DNA from: Diphasiastrum complanatum
Taxonomy: Eukaryota; Streptophyta; Lycopodiopsida; Lycopodiales; Lycopodiaceae
Assembly: GCA_029204225.1 (NCBI GenBank)
Contig: CM055095.1
Coordinates: 15,592,049-15,656,048 of the forward strand
Direction: 5' to 3'
DNA length: 64,000 nt
Numbering within the stretch: position 1 is the first letter of the stretch; every line of letters begins with the position of its first letter. Under the pieces are notes generated by a model. That model did not search any database. It was given only the letters and a program-made list of their open reading frames with translations, and was not told where the DNA came from. The translations under genes and the position numbers were made by a program. Shown here one piece after another: positions 1 to 11,814 of the stretch.

Positions 1-602
1 GTCAATTCATGTCTAATCCTAGGATCTCTCATTGGAAAGCATTAAAAAGAGTGAGAGATATATTTAGGAAAGTTTAGTTCACATTTTATGTTATGATGGA
101 AATGCTATCAACCCACTCATCCTACTCCGACTCAGATTGGGGAGGAACAGTCTCTACTAGGAATCTACCTCTGGGTTCTGTTTATATATGGCAAGGGGAC
201 CGATTATGTGAAACTCGAGGAAGTAGAAATCAGTTGCACTTTTTTCGACCAAGGCAGAGTACATTGCAGCATGTCAAGCTTAAAAAGAAGCTGCATGGAT
301 CAGGTTGTTATTTCACAACTTACATCACACTCAGTTCAGTGCTACCACCATTCTATGTGACAATTTGAGTTGTATTTCACTGTCACCGAATCTCATATTT
401 CATGGCAAATCCAAGCACACAGAAATCCAGTATCATTTCATTTGGGATAAAGTTTTCTCAGGGTAAGTCATCCTTCAATGCTGCTCCACAACAGAAATGG
501 TCGCAAACATCTTCACCAAAGCGCTTCTCAGGATCAAGCATAGAAGTTCTTCAACATGCTGAACCTGACGAAGATACCAAGGCACCAACCGTGACCGGGG
601 AC
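1..602 (+). pseudogene. Copia family A, RNase H end (decayed)
   Basis: Remnant of the C-terminal pol of a Ty1/Copia retrotransposon. The reading starts with the SNPRISHWKALKRV block at the RT to RNase H junction, then passes through frameshifted pieces that contain YSDSDWGGTVSTR, the RNase H aspartate region. The same protein is better preserved on the minus strand at 12356-13445, and the two can be followed side by side. Several frame changes and in-frame stops make it non-functional. The left end lies outside the window. It is followed directly by the start of its own 3' LTR, which fixes the + orientation. Confidence 0.8.
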
Positions 603-755
603 TGTTGGAAATTAAGCCCACAGTTGTCTCCTTGGAATCACAACTCCAATAGCCAATTTATTTGAAGAACATCTACAATGGGCTTCCGGCTGATCTCCAG
701 CAAAGGGTAACCAATCCTATCATAATTTCAAGTTCAGACATTAGGGGAAATATGG
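603..755 (+). repeat. Start of the family A 3' LTR
   Basis: The LTR starts TGTTGGAAATTAAGCCCACA, right after a short purine-rich stretch (gtgaccggggac). The same start is at 20755 in the family A 5' LTR, and the shared stretch around 'ggttaccctt...' (683-745 here, 20940-21000 there) supports the match. The LTR breaks off near 755, where the unrelated gene A region begins. Confidence 0.65.
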
Positions 756-778
756 GCTCAAAATGGGCCCTTTAATAC

Positions 779-3546
779 ATGATTGTAGCTTTAACAATGG
801 CAATGTTCCATTTGCATATTGCTCTTCCGATAAAATGCACTCCAATTATTAAGAAAAATACGAAAGTTGTAGAGAATGCTGCTGCAATAGTTAGAGAATT
901 GAGAATGAATAATCATATGAATATAGATTTGTGGGTGGATGGATCAATTTATCCTAATGATCCAGCTACCAATTTGTGTCCAGATTCTAAGTCCGTAACT
1001 CATCTTCTCAGATATGTATGTGAAGGAAATAGCAAATTACTTGGATATTGTCAAAGGTTGCGTGATATTGGAATGCATAGCATATCTTGTCTTAATCAAC
1101 AATTACTGTTTGCTAATCAACAATTGCAAAGTGCAAATCAACAATTGCGTCATTATGTGCAACACACTAGTGCGAAAACAATGCACTCAAGAATGCTATG
1201 TCAGAGTTGAATTCTACTGTCACTACTCTTTGGGGATCAAATCAAGAAATGTTAGAATCCATGGAAAAGTTGCGATTTGAGAGTTTCAAATCTACTATTG
1301 ATATAAAAATTATCAATAAGACAATGACGAAGAGGAAAAGAAAGAGAGTACCGATATTGATGACTTATCTACACATAGTGACAGTCAGAAAAAAAAAAAT
1401 TTGAGCATTCAAGTATGTTGTCATATAAGCTGTTTATTTGATTTGTATATGTCATTTAAGTTTGATTTGCACTTGATAACATGGATTATTTATTTATTAA
1501 ACATAATTTGAGCTTCATATGTTTGTTGCAGATCATGTTTGGTGGCAAAGAACTATATAACAGATCGTTCATGCATTGGATCGTCTTTAAGTCATGTTTT
1601 ACCAAGAAAGTCAGCAAAGGAAATGATAAAAAATGCTCAGTTTGAAAAAATGAAAAATGAAATTGTAGAGACTGTTTTGATTAAGGTTCAATCATACTTG
1701 GATGCGAATGTAATACAAGGTGCATGTGATGTATCTGGAATTAGCAAAAATGCTTATTCTACTTTTTTTAGAATAGTTAAAGAAGCTTTTTCCCAAGTGA
1801 TGTTGTAGAAAATTTATCTTTCGCGTCCATATCGGGTAAGATTAGCTAGAAATTTTTATAATAACGAAATGTTCAAAATAGTTGGCCAACCACTTCATAT
1901 AACTGAATTATACAAATCGGAATATGGTGAGCTCGATTACAAGGATTGCAATAATATTTTTCTTGATATTGAAAATGTTCTAAAATACATTATTCGATTC
2001 TATAAACTAGACGAACATCAAGTAAATGGAAAGATCATTATTGTAATAAGATTGGATGAATATGAAATCATCAAGGGTCAGAAGTTGGAACAAGTGAGTG
2101 TCGCTTTGATGAACAAAATTTCAGATACAAATGATCGAACGTTTAGTGTTCAATCAGAAAATCACATACGGTGGTTGGCGGCATTCTAGGTATGCATTTC
2201 AATTTTCATTTAGAATATCTTTATTAACAATTCATACCTTGCCAGTTTTTATTGACATGTCATGCATTACTTGTTTCTCTACAGGTCTTGAAAGAGGACC
2301 ATAAAATACTTTCATGGATATTTTCAAGAAATTATGGCGAGATTATAAGGACACATTTGAAGGGTGAGAAATTTACAGTCGAAAACCATGGAAGTTTTCA
2401 AATTCAATGGCAACTTGCAGGGGATTTAAAAACATTAAAATGTATGTATAATTTCTCTCATGGGACAACCATGTCTTTATTGCATGAAGGATTGCTACAA
2501 TATGAATTTGGGACGATCAACAAACACTAGCCCAACACGAGAAGCTGAAGACCCAAATATGAAAAGTGTTCTGCCAATTCCATTAAAATATGTTCACATA
2601 TGCACATTGCATGCTGAGGTTCGTATTATTGAAAAACTTATTTACCTGCATATTCTACTAGCATGGAATCATAAATTGGAGTCTGTGGCAAAGTAGCAAT
2701 TAGGGGGTTGGAAATAGTTCTGTCAAATGCAGGACTACATAAAGGGAATGTCACGATTGAAAAAAGTGACAGACTCTCCGGGAAAAAAGGAAACGTTCCT
2801 AATAAGCCATCAATTGGAGGTGCTAAAGCAAGAAGATTCTTATCCAATCACACATGCAAAGAATCAAGTGTCAGATACGAAATTTGGAGAGAAATTGTTC
2901 AAGCCACACGAACACGAGAAGGAAGTAATCGAGTGAAAAAGGGACAAGTGTGGACCAACTTAGACAAACTCATAGGTGCTATCAGGAAAGAAAACCTATC
3001 ATCAGAAGATATGAGGACTTTGCAAAATCATTGCACCACATTTGTAAAATCTGTACATGATTGTTGGGGAAAAGACAACGTTACTCATTACATGGTGCTG
3101 ATCTATATCATTTTCTGGTACTTTTCTCATTCAGGTTTATATTTTTTTCTACTGATTTAACTAATCAAAACTATTGTTTGCAGCACATTCTTCTTCATCA
3201 TGCAACTTATTTTGCAAAGGAATATGAGATCTTCAGTATCTGGTCATGACAAGGCATGGAAAAATCTCATTGGCAAGCAAGGGGAGCATTTCATAGAGCA
3301 ATAAACCATGGAGGACACAATTCAAGAAATAAATATTTAGTTCAACTTTTTCAGTGGATTTATAGAAGAGCACAATTTAGATATCAAGCTAAAAACTCAC
3401 CAAGTATTACAATATTTCAAAAGGCACTCAAATTCATTACAAGAAAAATCCTTGTAATACATCAAAAATCTATTACAAAAAACTATTTAATTATCATCAT
3501 CATCCTCTTCAAGATTCAGGCGGATGGTATTGTCATGAAGGAATAA
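779..3546 (+). pseudogene. Gene A: decayed multi-exon gene of an uncharacterised family
   Basis: I do not recognise a named family. Open segments at 779-1210, 1198-1404, 1539-1808, 1869-2189, 2252-2530, 2460-2696, 2708-3160, 3061-3249 and 3256-3546 read as one protein once three plausible GT-AG introns (1413-1531, 2190-2284, 3118-3183) and a few frameshifts and stops are allowed for. In order I see a coiled-coil stretch with repeated NQQL (about 1100-1150); an acidic, serine-rich stretch; a segment ending ENHIRWLA; QWQLAGDLKTLKCMYN followed in another frame by PCLYCMKD (a GDLK motif then CxxC); HICTLHAEVRIIEKL; IGGAKARRFL; DNVTHYM; and near the C-terminus KSHWQARGAFHRAINHGG. A GDLK block, a CxxC and a late H-x-G-G block in this order recall large uncharacterised protein families seen in repeat-rich genomes (from memory, unchecked). 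The gene ends tail to tail with gene B1 on the opposite strand. It could belong to a DNA transposon or be a decayed host gene. Confidence 0.5.
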
Positions 3547-4989
3547 TCTCATATAGATCCAAAAATTCTAATTTTTTTCTCTTGCTCATATCAATGTAAT
3601 CCGAATAAAGGGCCATTGCAGATGATCTTTTCGTAGTCTCATTGGGAGTATAACCCAATATCTTAATAGCCAAATCTCTTTTCACAAAAATTGTTCTGTA
3701 TGTTCCTCTTTCGTACTTATGGCCTCCTAAACAAACTGATAATGATTTGATGGCCATAATGACAGTGGTTGCATATGGATTAAAAGATGAATGATATATA
3801 CAAATCTCATTATTTTGAAAGTGTTTCAAATAATGAGATAGAGACACATCTTTTCTCCAGGCTGATACACCATGGACGCCTCCATGTCTCATACCAAAGG
3901 CATTTATTTCAATATCATCCTGTAAACGAGAAAATAAAATAAATTTAGAATTATACGTAACACTGCAATCTCAATAAGAAAACTGAACAATATCAATACC
4001 AATATAATATCTACGTACCATATCATAATCATCGTAATCAACGACGTTTGCTTTGTTAATGTCATGTCCTCCAATGGCCTCTACATTTCTAGAGGGGATA
4101 TATCCAGGCCTTGGGGGATATTTTTTTTGGAATCCAAAAATTTCTCCTCTGTAGGCAAAGTTTTTTCATAGGCTTTAGATTTTTCAATGGCCTCCAGAGC
4201 ACCAAATTTCCAATTGCCATCTTTATTATAATCTGTCTCACTTTCAAGGTCATCATATGAGTAATCAACAATGTCAGAAAATTCAGATAAATTTTGAGCG
4301 AAAATTGAGAGGATTTCATCCTCTCTCAAATTCAAAACATCTTCTATATCATTAAATGAAATATAACTTTCATTATTTATAAAATATAAGGGAACATCGA
4401 GTTGAGTTAATTGATTAACAAGAGTTGTAGATGGAAGAGAATCCGAGAAGATTATAGAATGAGGGAGAGTTTTTTGATAATTCAAAGCCATAGATGCTTC
4501 AGCTTCAATCCCTATATCAGTATCTGCATCATCTACATCAATTGGAGCAGGTGCAGATGCTTTGATCAATAGAACAGTTGAAGATTCAACAGAATCATCA
4601 TCTGGAATTTCAGCATATATGTAAAAGACAAAAGCCATTCATTTGGTTATAAGACGACATATTCTTTTGTGGATATCACAATATACATTTCTTTTAAAAT
4701 GGTCATGCAAGTTAGAGTACTTTCTATTGTGTTTATGCCTGAGAGGATGGTTGGGAATGCACAAGGTCCTGAAAATGAACGAAACAAAAATTGTCTATAT
4801 CCAAAACAGGAGTACTGATAATCTGAGAAAATCATCAAGATAAGAAATTAAACTATAACAATTCTCATAAACTAGCTTATCGATATCGAAGGGAGCAAAA
4901 AAAATACTAGTAAAATACTCTAATTTCTCAGATGGAATGTCACTGGCATTAAAAAAATCAAGAAGTTTGTCCTTAGAGGAACTAGCCAT
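3540..4989 (-). pseudogene. Gene B1: uncharacterised multi-exon gene, first copy
   Basis: Unknown family. Reading leftward: a possible N-terminal exon (4989-4795, starting MASSSKDKLLDFF); a long acidic segment (4638-4081) with NLSEFSDIVDYSYDDLESE; then a clear intron at 4018-3920 (donor G|GTACGT, acceptor TTTACAG|G); and a last exon (3919-3540) with DDIEINAFGMRHGG, LSHYLKHFQNNEICIYHSSF, VIMAIKSLSVCLGGHKYE and IFVKRDLAIKILGY. The last exon and the acidic segment are both repeated, diverged, at 54690-55477 in the same order, so this is a real gene family and not chance ORFs. The stop at 4081-4083 falls before the GGH block, so this copy is probably dead, or else one splice site is not placed correctly. 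It is convergent with gene A, and their ends nearly touch. No domain I can name. Confidence 0.55.
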
Positions 4990-5570
4990 ATTGAACCTGA
5001 TATCGGTTCAATGCGATAGAATGATATCGGTAGAGGACAGAACAAAAGTGCGCACGTTGATTCGATATTGCTAGGACGAGATTGAAATTTTCTGCGAGAA
5101 CACGTCAGAAGTGGGTGATATCGATTCAGCGCGTCTGAATGAATCCGACCATGCAATGTTTAGGGAGGCGCACGTCGATTCGATATCATGAGACTAGTGA
5201 GTTCAAAATAAAAGATCATGGAATCAAAATATGACAAGTGGTGCCCATATTTATAGGCAACTCATGTTGATCATAGCCATACATTTTTCAAGTAACGAAT
5301 TGAGAAACACAACCTATATCTATCCACCAATCAGAGTGAGACAAATTTGTACCTACACCGGAATACATTAACTAGTCTATCACTAGATTCAAAGAATCAT
5401 CATTAGCTTTGAACCTAGAATCAGTACCTATGAAAGATTCAACTAGTTTCATCACATTTTGCAATATTTTCATATTTGGCATATTGAGGCCAAAACTTGT
5501 TTTAGACTTAGAGGTTGACTTTTCAAAGTTCATTACTCTAAATTTCATTTGAATAAACACTTTTTGAAAG
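4990..5570. other. Spacer with short direct repeats
   Basis: No gene seen. The motif gcgcacgt(t/c)gattcgatat occurs at about 5050 and 5167, and gatatcg(g/a)tt variants occur around 5000, 5025 and 5107. Repeats of this kind just outside the start of gene B1 could be subterminal repeats of a mobile unit. I could not find an inverted counterpart left of gene A. Confidence 0.35.
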
Positions 5571-6077
5571 TGTGGGAAAGATAGAATGCGAGTTTGAGTA
5601 GATTCAATTTGAATAAGTTGGGTACATTGAATCTAGACCAAAATTGGTAGGGTTAGCATTTTGGTGGGAAAGCCAAGTGGCCAAATAGGGTTTGGACCTA
5701 CTATAAAAGGATGTAACTTGTGGAGAGAGTCATCTTCTCTCTTCTCTATCTCATTTCATGCTTATACATGGTTCTCTTGGGTCCTACTATCCATTGGTGC
5801 ACTATCTTGGTGATTGCTTGCAATTATATGTGTAGAATGATCTATATTTGTTATTTTTGGATCCACACGTGTGAAATACAGTAGCTTGCTAGTTTTGTAT
5901 GGAAAGCAGCAGTACATAATCATTTCATTCAAGTTTGATCAAGTTCTATTAGTGTTTGCATCTCAAATTGCGTGTAGATGCTGATTTTTCTACATTGGTG
6001 AAATTGGTAGTGTATTTCTCTTTCTAACCAAAGATCATTCAAGTAGATTGGATCTTAAGGATCTGAAATCTTTCACA
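5571..6077 (+). repeat. 5' LTR of a Copia element (B1)
   Basis: Starts TGTGGGAAAG and ends TTTCACA, followed at once by the primer site. A TATA box (CTATAAAAGG, about 5700) with a pyrimidine-rich stretch behind it (5730-5750) is what an LTR promoter should look like. The matching 3' LTR was not found. The 3' LTR at 11815 has a similar first few bases but otherwise differs. Confidence 0.7.
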
Positions 6078-6089
6078 TGGTATCAGAGC
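6078..6089 (+). other. Primer binding site (initiator-Met tRNA)
   Basis: TGGTATCAGAGC directly abuts the LTR end. It is the complement of the 3' end of plant initiator tRNA-Met, used by most plant Copia and many Gypsy elements. Confidence 0.85.
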
Positions 6090-6677
6090 TTGTGTTTCAG
6101 GTTATGAAGGAGAAAATCAGATCTATCAATGATTTGGTGAAGATATCAAGTCTAGAGCATGCTAGAGAGGATTCTACACCAAAATCGGATTTTTTGCTTT
6201 TGTAGATTGGATCTTTTGTAGATCAAAACACTAAATAGGTCAATATACTTGTTCAATTCCGTTTTTTGAATTCACATGCTGGATTTGGCCAATTTTTGGA
6301 TCATTGGTTCAGCCTAAGTGGTGGCTTATAGATTGCATATCAAATTTTCAGCATTTGCATGTAGATTTGGAATAGTCAATTTTTTGTGATTTTGTCAAAA
6401 CCCTAATTTTGATTGGATCTCTAGATAGTGAGGTTGCTGGACTTCATTTGAGTGTGTTTCAATCTTAGGAAGTGGCAAAAGTCATTAGATTGAGGATAGA
6501 TCATAGGTTGATCAAGATTCCATGATTCTATGTGTTGATTTACTTGGATAAGTGCTAGAAGAGAATTTGTGAGATAGTTTCAAATCTTGGTGATTTCTTT
6601 TGAATGCATTTGTTGTTGTTCAAAGGAGTGCTTTGTGCATTGAAACAGGTTGAAAGAGAAGATCAGGTCATTGCTAC

Positions 6678-6765
6678 ATGGCAACCTCAATTGGAGTCAT
6701 GTTGGAAGCCAATGATAGGCTTACCTCAAGTAACTATTCATTATGGAAAGTGAGGATGGAAATTA
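6678..6765 (+). pseudogene. Start of Copia gag (element B1)
   Basis: An ATG at 6678 opens MATSIGVMLEANDRL followed by NYSLWKVRME, the typical N-terminus of a Copia Gag. The frame stops at a TGA after about 29 codons (MEINC*), where an unrelated sequence (a family A LTR piece) joins. The 590 bases between primer site and ATG are non-coding leader. The rest of the element is missing. Confidence 0.7.
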
Positions 6766-6774
6766 ATTGCTGAT

Positions 6775-7145
6775 AAGCGGCGTCAATCGTCATAAACAGT
6801 TTGTCTACATGAATGAGCGAAAACTGTCACTTTGCAAAAATGAATGTAAACTGCCATCAGGGAAAAGCGAAAATGCCGAAGTGAGAGAAAATTCCGAAGG
6901 GCGAAAAATACGAAGGTCTTTAGTAAAGTCATTTTCTTAATTTTAGGGCACCTTGAAAAATGCGAAAAATGCGACACTGCATTTTTACTCGAAATTCCTG
7001 ACAGGCGAAAAATGCGAAAAAAAGCGACACTGTTGTCAAACTCCATGTATTTCTGCAGACTGTCTAAAAACACTTGTAATTTTGCAGACTGTGCAAAACA
7101 CAGGAAAATCCACAGAATTGGATAAACAGTTGGATGGAGATTAAA
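6775..7145 (-). repeat. LTR fragment of family A, reversed
   Basis: Rich in 'gcgaaaaatgcgaaa' words and containing gtatttctgcagactgt, which is the reverse complement of the repeated acagtctgcagaaatac in the family A LTR at 21080-21125. Homology is patchy, so the limits are approximate. Confidence 0.5.
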
Positions 7146-7154
7146 AATGATTAA

Positions 7155-7818
7155 TCAATTAGTAGGAAGGAGAATAATCCAATAGTTTCCACCTTTGAAA
7201 TCTCTGTAAAATAGCAGCAAACATGTAACAAATGAAAGTGATGAATGCTTGCTTGCATGTCTTCCCCATATTTCACTTCTTGTGAAGTGTATGTGTTGAA
7301 ATCCACCATGAATAGCTTCCATTGCCTTCTTCCCATGAAGAACCATCAAGCTTTGGAAATCCATGAGTAAAAGAGTACAACAATGATGCTAAGCCAGCTC
7401 CATAAGACTCCTCATAACTAGTAGGTAGCACTAGTCCTTCTTCAAGATCCATTGGATACAAAAAGATGATCATAGATTCACCAAATTTTGACAATTTCCA
7501 CACATTGATATAACATAGCTCAAACATAAAGTTAGATGAGTAAAGTAGGTTTGAACAAGACATCCTTGTTGTTCCTTTGCCTTTACTCGAGTATTCAATA
7601 ACCTGCAAAAACATATCCCTAGTGCCTTGGCCATTTGATTCTTCTTTGATGCTCTTGACTAGCTCCAAATTGCCAATTTCCAATTGGTGTGACATGAAGC
7701 TCATTAAGATCAATCTCTTGATCTTCCTCTTGACCATCAAAACCATTGACCAAAACCTGTTTTCCAGAACCATAAATGACATCCATTTCATGAAGACAAC
7801 CATCCATATGCATAACAT
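7155..7818 (-). other. Unidentified ORF debris
   Basis: Two overlapping minus-strand frames (7273-7818 and 7619-7813) are open. One reads YGSGKQVLVNGFDGQEED then EIDLNELHVTPIGNW, which looks like real protein, but I do not recognise it. Downstream the frame is broken by stops. It lies between a family A LTR piece and the Gypsy G LTR, so it is probably the remains of another element. Confidence 0.25.
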
Positions 7819-7837
7819 TATCTACATAAGAAGATGT

Positions 7838-8161
7838 CCCAAAACATGACTTTCTAACACCTCACTAGGTTCCATACCTCCGACCAAGTCATAGACACCT
7901 ATCTGCCCTTATCCAAGGACACAAGTACCTTAATCTAAAGTCACATACCCTTAATCCTAAGGGAACCCCTTATCCAAGGATAACTTGATTCCATACCTCC
8001 GACCAAGGTATAATCACTTGCCTACGCTTATCCAAAGGCACCTACCCTTAATCCTAAGGGTACGTCCTTATCCAAGGATAACTTGCCATTTAGCCCCCAG
8101 CACTAAATGGACATATAGGAGTCATTGAAGTACTACTAGTTACATAGGTATGTAACATTCC
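7838..8161 (-). repeat. 3' LTR-like region of Gypsy element G
   Basis: In minus orientation, the polypurine stretch aagtttagggggaagga (8153-8171) is followed by TGTTACATACC, as expected for a 3' LTR start. Inside are two imperfect direct repeats of about 100-120 bases (about 7875-7990 and 7996-8090), each with small palindromes: cccttaatcctaaggg and ccttatccaagg. The lower edge is uncertain. Confidence 0.5.
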
Positions 8162-8219
8162 TTCCCCCTAAACTTAATTTTTTTCTTGTAGGGAAAATTT
8201 TGGGAAATTCTTCTGAAGA

Positions 8220-10110
8220 TCAGCCTCCCTCTTCTTCTGATTTGCCCCTCCACCTGACTAAAATTTCCCGAAGCACTCTATTCCTTAGAGTTTTCTGCCA
8301 ACTATTAACAATCGCCTCGGGTTTAGGTGGTCCACTCGTGGACTCATCACGAAGAACCTCCACTAGATCTTCCACAGGGACCAGAGTTTTCCCAACCCCC
8401 AACAAGGGTTTCAACTTACTAACGTGGAAACAAGATGAATTCCAATGTTAGTTGGAAGGTCTAGTTTGTATGCGACCTTGTTTATCACTTGGATAACCTT
8501 AAAAGGACCGCAATACCTAGACACCAACTTTGCACACTTAATAGCTTTCAAGCCCCTAGAGTGACTAGGAAACCTCAAAAACACTCAATCGTTGACCAAG
8601 AATACCTTGTGCTTCCGAGATAGATCAGCATAGTGTCTTGTCCTGTCTTGGGCACTTCTTATGCTATCTTTAGCCAGCTGTAACATTTCTTGCATATCTA
8701 CAAGGAAATCAGCTGCGGCTTGCACCCTAAGGTTTTTCATGTCAACACTAATCGGTGATCGAGGTTAATAACATAAGATTGAAAAGGCTGAATCCAATCA
8801 CTGAATGTTTTGCACTATTATATGCAAATTCCACCAATGGAAGGTAATTTTCCAATCAGACTGCCAATGGCCCACATATGCTCGCAGCATATCCTCCATC
8901 ATCTGATTGGTCCTTTTCGTTTGACCGTCTGATTTCGAATGATCTGTAGAACTCATACTTAAAGTCATTTCCAACTTTTCAAATACTGCTTGCCAAAAAT
9001 TCCCAGTGAATTTTGGGTCACGGTCACTGACAATATCGCAAGGCAATTTGTATAGTCGAAAAAGTTTCTCAACAAATAGTTGAGCTAGTCCTGGAGCTTT
9101 AACAGTAGTTTTTGTTGGGATAAATTGAGCAAACTTCGTAAGTCTGTCAACAATGACCCAAACCAAATCGTGGCCCTTCCTTGTACATGGAAGCCCGACC
9201 ACAAAATCCATAGATATACTTTTCCACTTTTTGGTAGGAATTTCTAAAGGGATGTAATAGGCCACTAGCTTTTAGCCTCTCTGCTTTATTTAACTGGCAC
9301 TTAGCACATTTAAGTACATAGGCCTCTATTTGGCTTTTCATCTTAGGCCACCAAAATTGTCGTCGAACTAAGTCAAGTGTTCTTTGTATACCCGGATGTC
9401 CTGCGCATGGACTATCATGACACTCATGCCACTGTATCATTCTCCTGTACACACACCTTGCCTTTACGAAACAAAATCATGTTTCGAATAGCAAAATCCA
9501 TTTCAGTCTTTTCCTAGTTCGAGGAATCTTGCATACCTGAATCGACCTTAGAAAGTACTTGTTGCCAATGCTTTCTAAAAAAAAAGATCGGACTCATATA
9601 GTCCTTGGAGAGATTGAAACAACCTCGGTTCTATAACAATAAAGCATAACTGATTAATAATTGGTAAATGACTCAAAGCATCTGCTAGAGTATTTTGACT
9701 TCCTTTTCATAGAAAAGTCAAAGATTTGTATCAGCTCAGCCCATCTAGCTTGCTTCCTCTTTAAATCTGTAGCATCACAGAAATATCGAAGAGTCTGATG
9801 ATCCATCAAAACCTCAAATCTGGCACCATACAAATAATTTCACCAAATTTTCAAGGCAAACAGTTCCTTCTCATAGGTACAATACCTCGATTGAGCATGA
9901 TTGTGTTTCTTGCTTTCATAAGCAACAGGATGTCCATCCCGCATCAAAATAGCTCCAATAGCATAATCACTGGCATCGGTCCTAACCACAAAAGCCTTAT
10001 TAGGATTGCCAATGATTAGTATTGGTGATGAAGTGACACTTTTCTTAAGCAACTCAAAACAATTATTTATATTATTAAGAAGTGATAATGGAGGGGAGTA
10101 CATCTCCAAT
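8220..10110 (-). pseudogene. Gypsy element G: RNase H, integrase, chromodomain remnant
   Basis: C-terminal half of a chromodomain-type Gypsy pol. In protein order: RNase H with RTDASDYAIGAILMRDG and RYCTYEKELFALK (from 10110); integrase zinc region HECHDSPCAGHPGIQRT with CAKCQLNKAERLK (9452-9290); integrase core MDFVVGLPCTRKG, VSDRDPKFTGNFW and DGQTKRTNQMMEDMLRAY (9265-8860); the integrase C-terminal part AKLVSRYCGPFKVI (about 8550); and a chromodomain LREILVRWRGKSEEE (8414-8220). It is closely related in layout to Gypsy F at 58-63 kb. It is broken by frameshifts, and the RT half is missing because Copia B2 joins near 10120. Confidence 0.85.
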
Positions 10111-10129
10111 AGGATGAAATAGTTTTGTG

Positions 10130-11800
10130 AAACTAATGGCATTAGGAGAGTGTTTTCTTGCACAAATACTCCACAACAAAATGGAGTAGCTGAGAGAAAG
10201 AATACGACACTATGTGAGTGTGCTAAAGCTTTGAGATTAGATGCATCCCTTCCTATTTCATTTTGGGGAGAAGCTATTTTATGTGCAAACTTTCTATGCA
10301 ATAGAATGACTAATAGTGCCAATAAAGGACTTACACCTTATGAAGTATTGTATGGCAAAAAGCCAAATCTTAGTTGGTTATAGTGAGAAAAGTAAAGCTT
10401 ATAGGATATTTGATCCTATTACCAAGAAAGTTGTTGTAAGTAGAGATGTACTTTTTTAAGCATCTCTCCAAGCCAAAGAAAAGATGACTTCCAACAACAC
10501 TCAACTTGTCAAGGATCATGCTATGGCCGAGGAGGAGCTTCATGAAGATGAAGACCAAGTGGAACCTACTCTCAAAGTCCAAGGGTGCCAAGAAGATCAA
10601 CAAGGACAAGGATTGAGCCATCAAGGCTCACTTATAGTGACAAAGGGAGAAAGGGGAAGATTCTCAACTACTCAACTATTATACTTTCTTGACTACTATG
10701 CTTGAAGAACCAACTAGTTTTGAGGAAGCAAATAAGCATTCTTATCTTATTTCCATTGGATTTGTTGTATGTTTTTATGAACCATCATTGTACTACAAAT
10801 GTAATGATGGGAAGATCATTATCTTAGTTTTATATGTTGTTTTCATTATACTCACAGGAAATGATCTAGATGGCATCAAAGATGTAAAAATTTCCTTGTC
10901 TAGTGAATTTAGGAAGGTAGATCTAGGACTTCTAAAAGTTATACTTGGAATAGAAGTCACTAGAAGTAATGATTTTACTTTCATATGTCAATCTAAGTAT
11001 GCTAGATCAATCTTAGCAAAATTTGGCATGATTGATTGTAAAGGAGTTGAAACTCCCATGGAACTAAGTGTAAAAATTTCTGAGGGAAGTGATGAAGCAT
11101 CCTTTGAGGACATCACTACCCATAGAATGCTTATTGGTTCCTTGATATACTTAACCATCACTAGACCTGATCTTAGTTTTTGTGTTGGCAAATTGAGTCA
11201 ATACATGCAAAGTCCATTAATATGTCATTGGAAAAGTGCCAAAAGGGTGTTAAGGTACATCTCGGCTACAAAAGACTTTGGCATAGTTCATGAAAAGACT
11301 ACTATCTGTTTAAGAGCATATTCGGACTCAAGTTTTGTAGGTGACAAGATGGATAGAAGATCCATAAGTGCATTTGCTAATTCTTATGTGGAAGAGCTAT
11401 ATCTTGGCTTTCCAAAAAGCAAGATACCATCTCTCTTTCATCAACAGAATCCGAGTATAAAGCTATGACAACAACAACAAAGGAGGTTCTTTGGCTTAAA
11501 AGACTTTTGGAGGAGCTTCATGTGATCAAGGATGAAGACATTCCATGCATATATTGTGACAATCAAGCATCTCAACAACTTGCAAACAATCCAATCTTCC
11601 ATGCTCAAACAAAGCACATTGAGATTTCACATCATTTCGTGAGGGAGAAAGTACAAGCAAAGGAGATCAAGCTTATTCATGTTTCATCATCAGATTGCAT
11701 TGCTGATATACTCACCAAGGCATTGCCTAGAGATCCATTTGTAAAATTAAGATTGGCTCTTGGAGTTATAGATAGATCTATGCTAGATTTACCAAGCTAG
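10130..11800 (+). pseudogene. Copia element B2: integrase end, RT, RNase H (decayed)
   Basis: Starts inside the integrase (NTPQQNGVAERKN, then AILCANFLCNRM and GLTPYEVLYGKKP). The Copia integrase tail follows (IFDPITKKVVVSRDV), then RT/RNase H from 10689: VDLGLLKVILGIEVTRSND, ARSILAKFGM, IGSLIYLTITRPDLSF, AYSDSSFVGD, then KHIEISHHFVREKV and DCIADILTKALPRDPF at the C-terminus (11465-11800). The RT active site, normally YVDD, reads YVVF here, so the polymerase is dead. Large parts of RT are deleted between 10450 and 10700. Confidence 0.85.
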
Positions 11801-11814
11801 ATTTTTGAGGATGG

